DNA from: Tsuneonella suprasediminis
GTDB taxonomy: Bacteria; Pseudomonadota; Alphaproteobacteria; Sphingomonadales; Sphingomonadaceae
Direction of reading: 5' to 3'
DNA length: 64,000 nt
NCBI RefSeq assembly: GCF_003605755.1
Contig: NZ_RAHJ01000011.1
Location: forward strand, 91,183 to 155,182
A program made the translations under genes and the position numbers. Below, in pieces: positions 61,602 to 64,000 of the stretch (position 1 is the stretch's first letter; every line of letters starts with the position of its first letter). A model generated the notes under the pieces. It was not told the DNA's origin. It saw only the letters and a list, made by a program, of their open reading frames with translations, and did not search any database.

Positions 61602-61919
61602 TCAGTCTTCCTGCGCGATGGTAACCTTCAACCCATCGAGATCGGCGCTGAACGGAATCTGGCAGCTCAGGCGAGAATTTTCGTCGCGATAATCGCTGCT
61701 TTCCAGCAGATCGTCCTCGTCTTCGCTCATTTCAGGCAGCTTGCCCTTGAACGCGGGATCGACATGGACATGGCAAGTGGCGCATGAACAGCAACCGCCG
61801 CAAAGGGCCAGCAGCTCGTCGAACCCATTGTCGCGGATCGCTTCCATCACCGTTAGGCCATCGTCCACCTCGATCGTGGATTCCTCGCCCGCGCGGTTGA
61901 CCACTGTCAGCTTCGGCAT
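61602..61919 (-). CDS. [2Fe-2S] ferredoxin, adrenodoxin type
   Basis: A 105-residue electron carrier with cluster cysteines at 40, 46, 49 and 86 (C-x5-C-x2-C-x36-C, in CGGCCSCATCHV and SCQIPF). This spacing is the adrenodoxin/putidaredoxin type that serves P450s, dioxygenases or Fe-S assembly. Two extra cysteines (43, 44) sit in the cluster loop. No partner reductase or oxygenase gene is next to it. Confidence 0.93.
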   Translation of the reverse strand: MPKLTVVNRAGEESTIEVDDGLTVMEAIRDNGFDELLALCGGCCSCATCHVHVDPAFKGKLPEMSEDEDDLLESSDYRDENSRLSCQIPFSADLDGLKVTIAQED

Positions 61920-62036
61920 CGATTTCCTTCCCGTCGTTACAAGGTGCCCCCTGTCGGGCCTTTGGCGGGGCTGCTAAGGGCTGCGCGACGATTTGGCAAG
62001 CAGCCCTAATCGCGTTAGTATTTCAGGAGAGCGACA

Positions 62037-62660
62037 ATGGGTTTGAGTGCAGAGGCGATCCGTGCCGGGCTGGACCATGTCGCAGACCGCGAACCGGCGA
62101 TAGCGCAGGCGCTCGAACTGGCCGGCTATCCCGAACCGCGCATCCGCGAGCGCGGCCACCGCACACTGCTCCGCGCTATCGTGGGGCAGCAGGTTTCCGT
62201 AGCGGCGGCGGCAAGCATGTGGCGCAAGCTGGAGGCGGAACTGGGCGAAGATATCGCGCCGGATGAACTGCTGGCCCGCGATTTCGATACCCTGCGCGCC
62301 TGTGGCCTGTCGCGGCAGAAACAGAGCTATGCCCGCTCGCTGTGCGAACTGGTGAGCGCGGGAGCCATCGATTTCGACAATCTCCCTGCCGATGACGAAG
62401 AAGCGATTGCCGAACTCACTCAGATCAAGGGAATCGGGCGCTGGACCGCCGAGATATATCTGCTGTTCGCAGAAGGCCGCGCCGATATCTGGCCCGCGGG
62501 CGATCTGGCAGTGCAGGTCGCGGTGGGCCGCATTCTGGAACTGGACGAACGCCCCAGTGAAAAACTCACCCGCACCCTGGCCGAAAACTGGCGCCCCCAC
62601 CGCGGCGCCACGGCGATTTTTACCTGGCACTACTACGCAGTGGGCAGCGATCCGGTCTAA
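62037..62660 (+). CDS. DNA-3-methyladenine glycosylase II-like (HhH-GPD)
   Basis: A 207-residue base-excision repair glycosylase. The HhH-GPD region reads LTQIKGIGRWTAEIYLLFAE, with the catalytic Asp expected in WPAGDLAVQVAVGR. AIVGQQVSVAAAASMWRKLE is the conserved N-terminal helix pair. It is compact, without the extra N-terminal domain of E. coli AlkA (282 residues). It is divergent from the ferredoxin gene across 117 bases. Confidence 0.93.
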   Translation: MGLSAEAIRAGLDHVADREPAIAQALELAGYPEPRIRERGHRTLLRAIVGQQVSVAAAASMWRKLEAELGEDIAPDELLARDFDTLRACGLSRQKQSYARSLCELVSAGAIDFDNLPADDEEAIAELTQIKGIGRWTAEIYLLFAEGRADIWPAGDLAVQVAVGRILELDERPSEKLTRTLAENWRPHRGATAIFTWHYYAVGSDPV

Positions 62661-62728
62661 AAGTCTGCAGTCGGTTTTGGAGGAGAGGTGAATTGTCGGC
62701 TTACGACCCGATTGCTAACATTCGCCAA

Positions 62729-63043
62729 TTACAACGCATCCGTAGTGCTGCGGCCGCATACATCGCCAAGTTTTCCAACTTCATCAAACATCCAAAGGCT
62801 TTCCACGGATGTTGTGAAGATTGGGCCATATTCAGCGACGATGTAATTCCTGCTCACGCCTCCTTGAAAACGGCACCCGTTTCCGAAGTGGTGTTCCTCT
62901 CCCGCTTTGAAGATACGGTCATCGGCGAAAAATAACTGCCAGCTTCGGGCGTTTGCTTCTGTTTCCAATTCGTCCAGGGTTGAACCCAAAGGTAAGACTT
63001 CCAGAAGGCGTTCTCTGGTCTTTTCATCGCCACCCCAAACCAA
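62729..63043 (-). CDS. hypothetical protein, possibly 5'-truncated beside an IS element
   Basis: A 104-residue frame with a coherent sequence: LLEVLPLGSTLDELETEANA, then VAEYGPIFTTSVESLWMFDE and a GRSTTDAL end. It looks like a small hypothetical protein group in sphingomonads, but I cannot name it. The only usable start in frame is a TTG at 63043, three codons after a stop, and an IS3-family end lies 36 bases further upstream, so the natural start may have been lost. Confidence 0.5.
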   Translation of the reverse strand: MVWGGDEKTRERLLEVLPLGSTLDELETEANARSWQLFFADDRIFKAGEEHHFGNGCRFQGGVSRNYIVAEYGPIFTTSVESLWMFDEVGKLGDVCGRSTTDAL

Positions 63044-63078
63044 CGGCGGGCCTCAGTTACTCAATAAGAACAGGCAAG

Positions 63079-64000
63079 TGAACCGCCCCGGGATTGCCGG
63101 AGGCCATTTGGTTTAAATTATGCCGCCATGGGCGTGTCGTCCAGCATGGCGTAGTATCGTGCTTCAGCTTCGGCAGGCGGGATATTGCCGATGGGCGCGA
63201 GCAGGCGCCGGTTGTTGAACCAGTCGACCCATTCGAGCGTGGCGTATTCCACGGCTTCAAATGATCGCCACGGACCTCGGCGGTGGATGACCTCGGCCTT
63301 GTAAAGGCCGTTGATCGTTTCGGCCAAGGCGTTGTCGTAGCTGTCGCCAACACTGCCGACCGATGGTTCGATCCCGGCTTCGGCAAGACGCTCGGTATAC
63401 TTGATCGAGACATATTGGCTGCCACGATCACTGTGGTGGATCAGGCCGCCACGGTGAACAGGCCGTCGGTCATGGATCGCCTGCTCCAGGGCATCGAGTA
63501 CAAAGCTGGCATGCGCCGTTCTGCTCACCCGCCAGCCCACGATATAGCGGGCGTAAACGTCGATCACGAAGGCGACATAGACGAACCCGGACCACGTCGC
63601 GACGTAGGTGAAGTCCGAGACCCACAGCATGTTGGGTGCCGGTGCATGGAACTGGCGGTTGACCTGATCGAGCGGACATGGCGCTGCCTTGTCGCTCATC
63701 GTCGTCTTCACCGGCTTCCCCCGGATCACGCCCTGCAGGCCCAGCTCACGCATCAGCCGTTCCACCGTGCAGCGGGCAATATCGAAGCCCTCGCGCTGCA
63801 TCTGCCGCCACACCTTGCGATACCCGTAGACCTTGAAGTTGGCATCGAACACGCGCTGAACCTCGGGCTTCATTGCTTCGTCGCGCTGGGCGCGTGGTGA
63901 CAGGCGCGACGGATCGCGGCGCTGTGCGACACGCTCGTGGTAGGTTGATGGGGCGATCGGCAGAACCCGGCAGATCGGCTCGACCCCATACTCACCCCGA
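63079..64000 (-). mobile_element. IS3-family insertion sequence, right part beyond window
   Basis: The inner end begins at 63079 with TGAACCGCCCCGGGATTGCC, the pattern of an IS3-family terminal repeat, and the transposase stops 39 bases inside it. The other end, orfA and the target duplication are beyond the window. The base composition and codon use of the transposase look intact, so it may be a recent insertion. Confidence 0.82.
63118..64000 (-). CDS. IS3-family transposase OrfB, 5' end beyond window
   Basis: The open frame runs from a stop at 63118 to the window edge. It begins (in view) RGEYGVEPICRVLPIAPSTY, then an HTH_21-like region, and the DDE integrase core: D in MLWVSDFTYVATWSGF, D in HHSDRGSQYVS and E in DNALAETINGLYKAEV. 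The C-terminus ends LLAPIGNIPPAEAEARYYAM and DDTPMAA. OrfA and the frameshift window that makes OrfAB lie outside the window. Confidence 0.92.
   Translation of the reverse strand, partial: RGEYGVEPICRVLPIAPSTYHERVAQRRDPSRLSPRAQRDEAMKPEVQRVFDANFKVYGYRKVWRQMQREGFDIARCTVERLMRELGLQGVIRGKPVKTTMSDKAAPCPLDQVNRQFHAPAPNMLWVSDFTYVATWSGFVYVAFVIDVYARYIVGWRVSRTAHASFVLDALEQAIHDRRPVHRGGLIHHSDRGSQYVSIKYTERLAEAGIEPSVGSVGDSYDNALAETINGLYKAEVIHRRGPWRSFEAVEYATLEWVDWFNNRRLLAPIGNIPPAEAEARYYAMLDDTPMAA

Noticed and set aside
62693..62935. Plus-strand frame of 80 residues after a GGAGGAGAGG ribosome-like site with a TTG start
   Set aside because: The minus-strand frame in the same place has better protein character; the purine stretch is probably chance just after the glycosylase gene.

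Overview
The window is a piece of an alphaproteobacterial chromosome, most likely order Sphingomonadales (Erythrobacteraceae-like; the family is an inference). The grounds are high GC, a complete division and cell-wall (dcw) cluster with sphingomonad-style MraZ and FtsZ, two TonB-dependent receptors, an imuA-imuB-dnaE2 mutagenesis cassette behind an alphaproteobacterial LexA box, and the acpP-fabF-mltG and obgE-proB pairings. Most genes lie on the minus strand.

Layout. 1-4.75 kb: a tightly overlapping minus-strand operon running response regulator, TPR/beta-barrel outer-membrane protein, HEAT-repeat membrane protein, GT2 glycosyltransferase, MASE1 sensor (cut by the window edge). It looks like a regulated polysaccharide synthesis and export system. 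4.9-9.1 kb: a decayed small gene, a DUF3592 protein, and a divergent ZnuD-like zinc receptor with a Zur-like palindrome, followed by a perfect hairpin and an integrase remnant. 9.1-14.8 kb: imuA-imuB-dnaE2. 15.3-21.3 kb: a regulator with two TetR domains, divergent from a TonB receptor, a periplasmic SurE-like nucleotidase and a lipoprotein tyrosine phosphatase. The receptor and SurE genes each carry one single-base frameshift. 21.4-22.3 kb: remnants of IS3 and IS701 transposases beside tRNA-Met.

22.3-38.1 kb is housekeeping: a 2H phosphoesterase, mltG, fabF, acpP, aspS, rnd, a MntA/HepT pair with a shortened HepT, oxyR, a REP-like tandem array, an SDR epimerase, proB, obgE, tRNA-Ala, a polyproline lipoprotein, a BI-1 family protein, proC and a YbjN protein. 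38.2-59.1 kb is the dcw cluster in the order mraZ, rsmH, ftsL, ftsI, murE, murF, mraY, murD, ftsW, murG, murC, murB, ddl, ftsQ, ftsA, ftsZ, plus a TPR/SPOR gene. Most junctions are 4-base start/stop overlaps, so translational coupling is likely. A four-unit, 10-bp-period MraZ-type operator lies upstream of mraZ, and a perfect DnaA box lies between ftsA and ftsZ.

59.3-64 kb: two unknown membrane genes, a cysteine synthase, a [2Fe-2S] ferredoxin, an AlkA-type glycosylase, and a hypothetical gene next to an IS3-family element that runs off the right edge.

The best candidates for an under-described system are the five-gene polysaccharide operon at the left edge and the TetR-TetR / receptor / SurE / phosphatase locus, which suggests uptake of a phosphorylated compound after periplasmic dephosphorylation. 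Assignments rest on reading motifs and context; no database search was possible.
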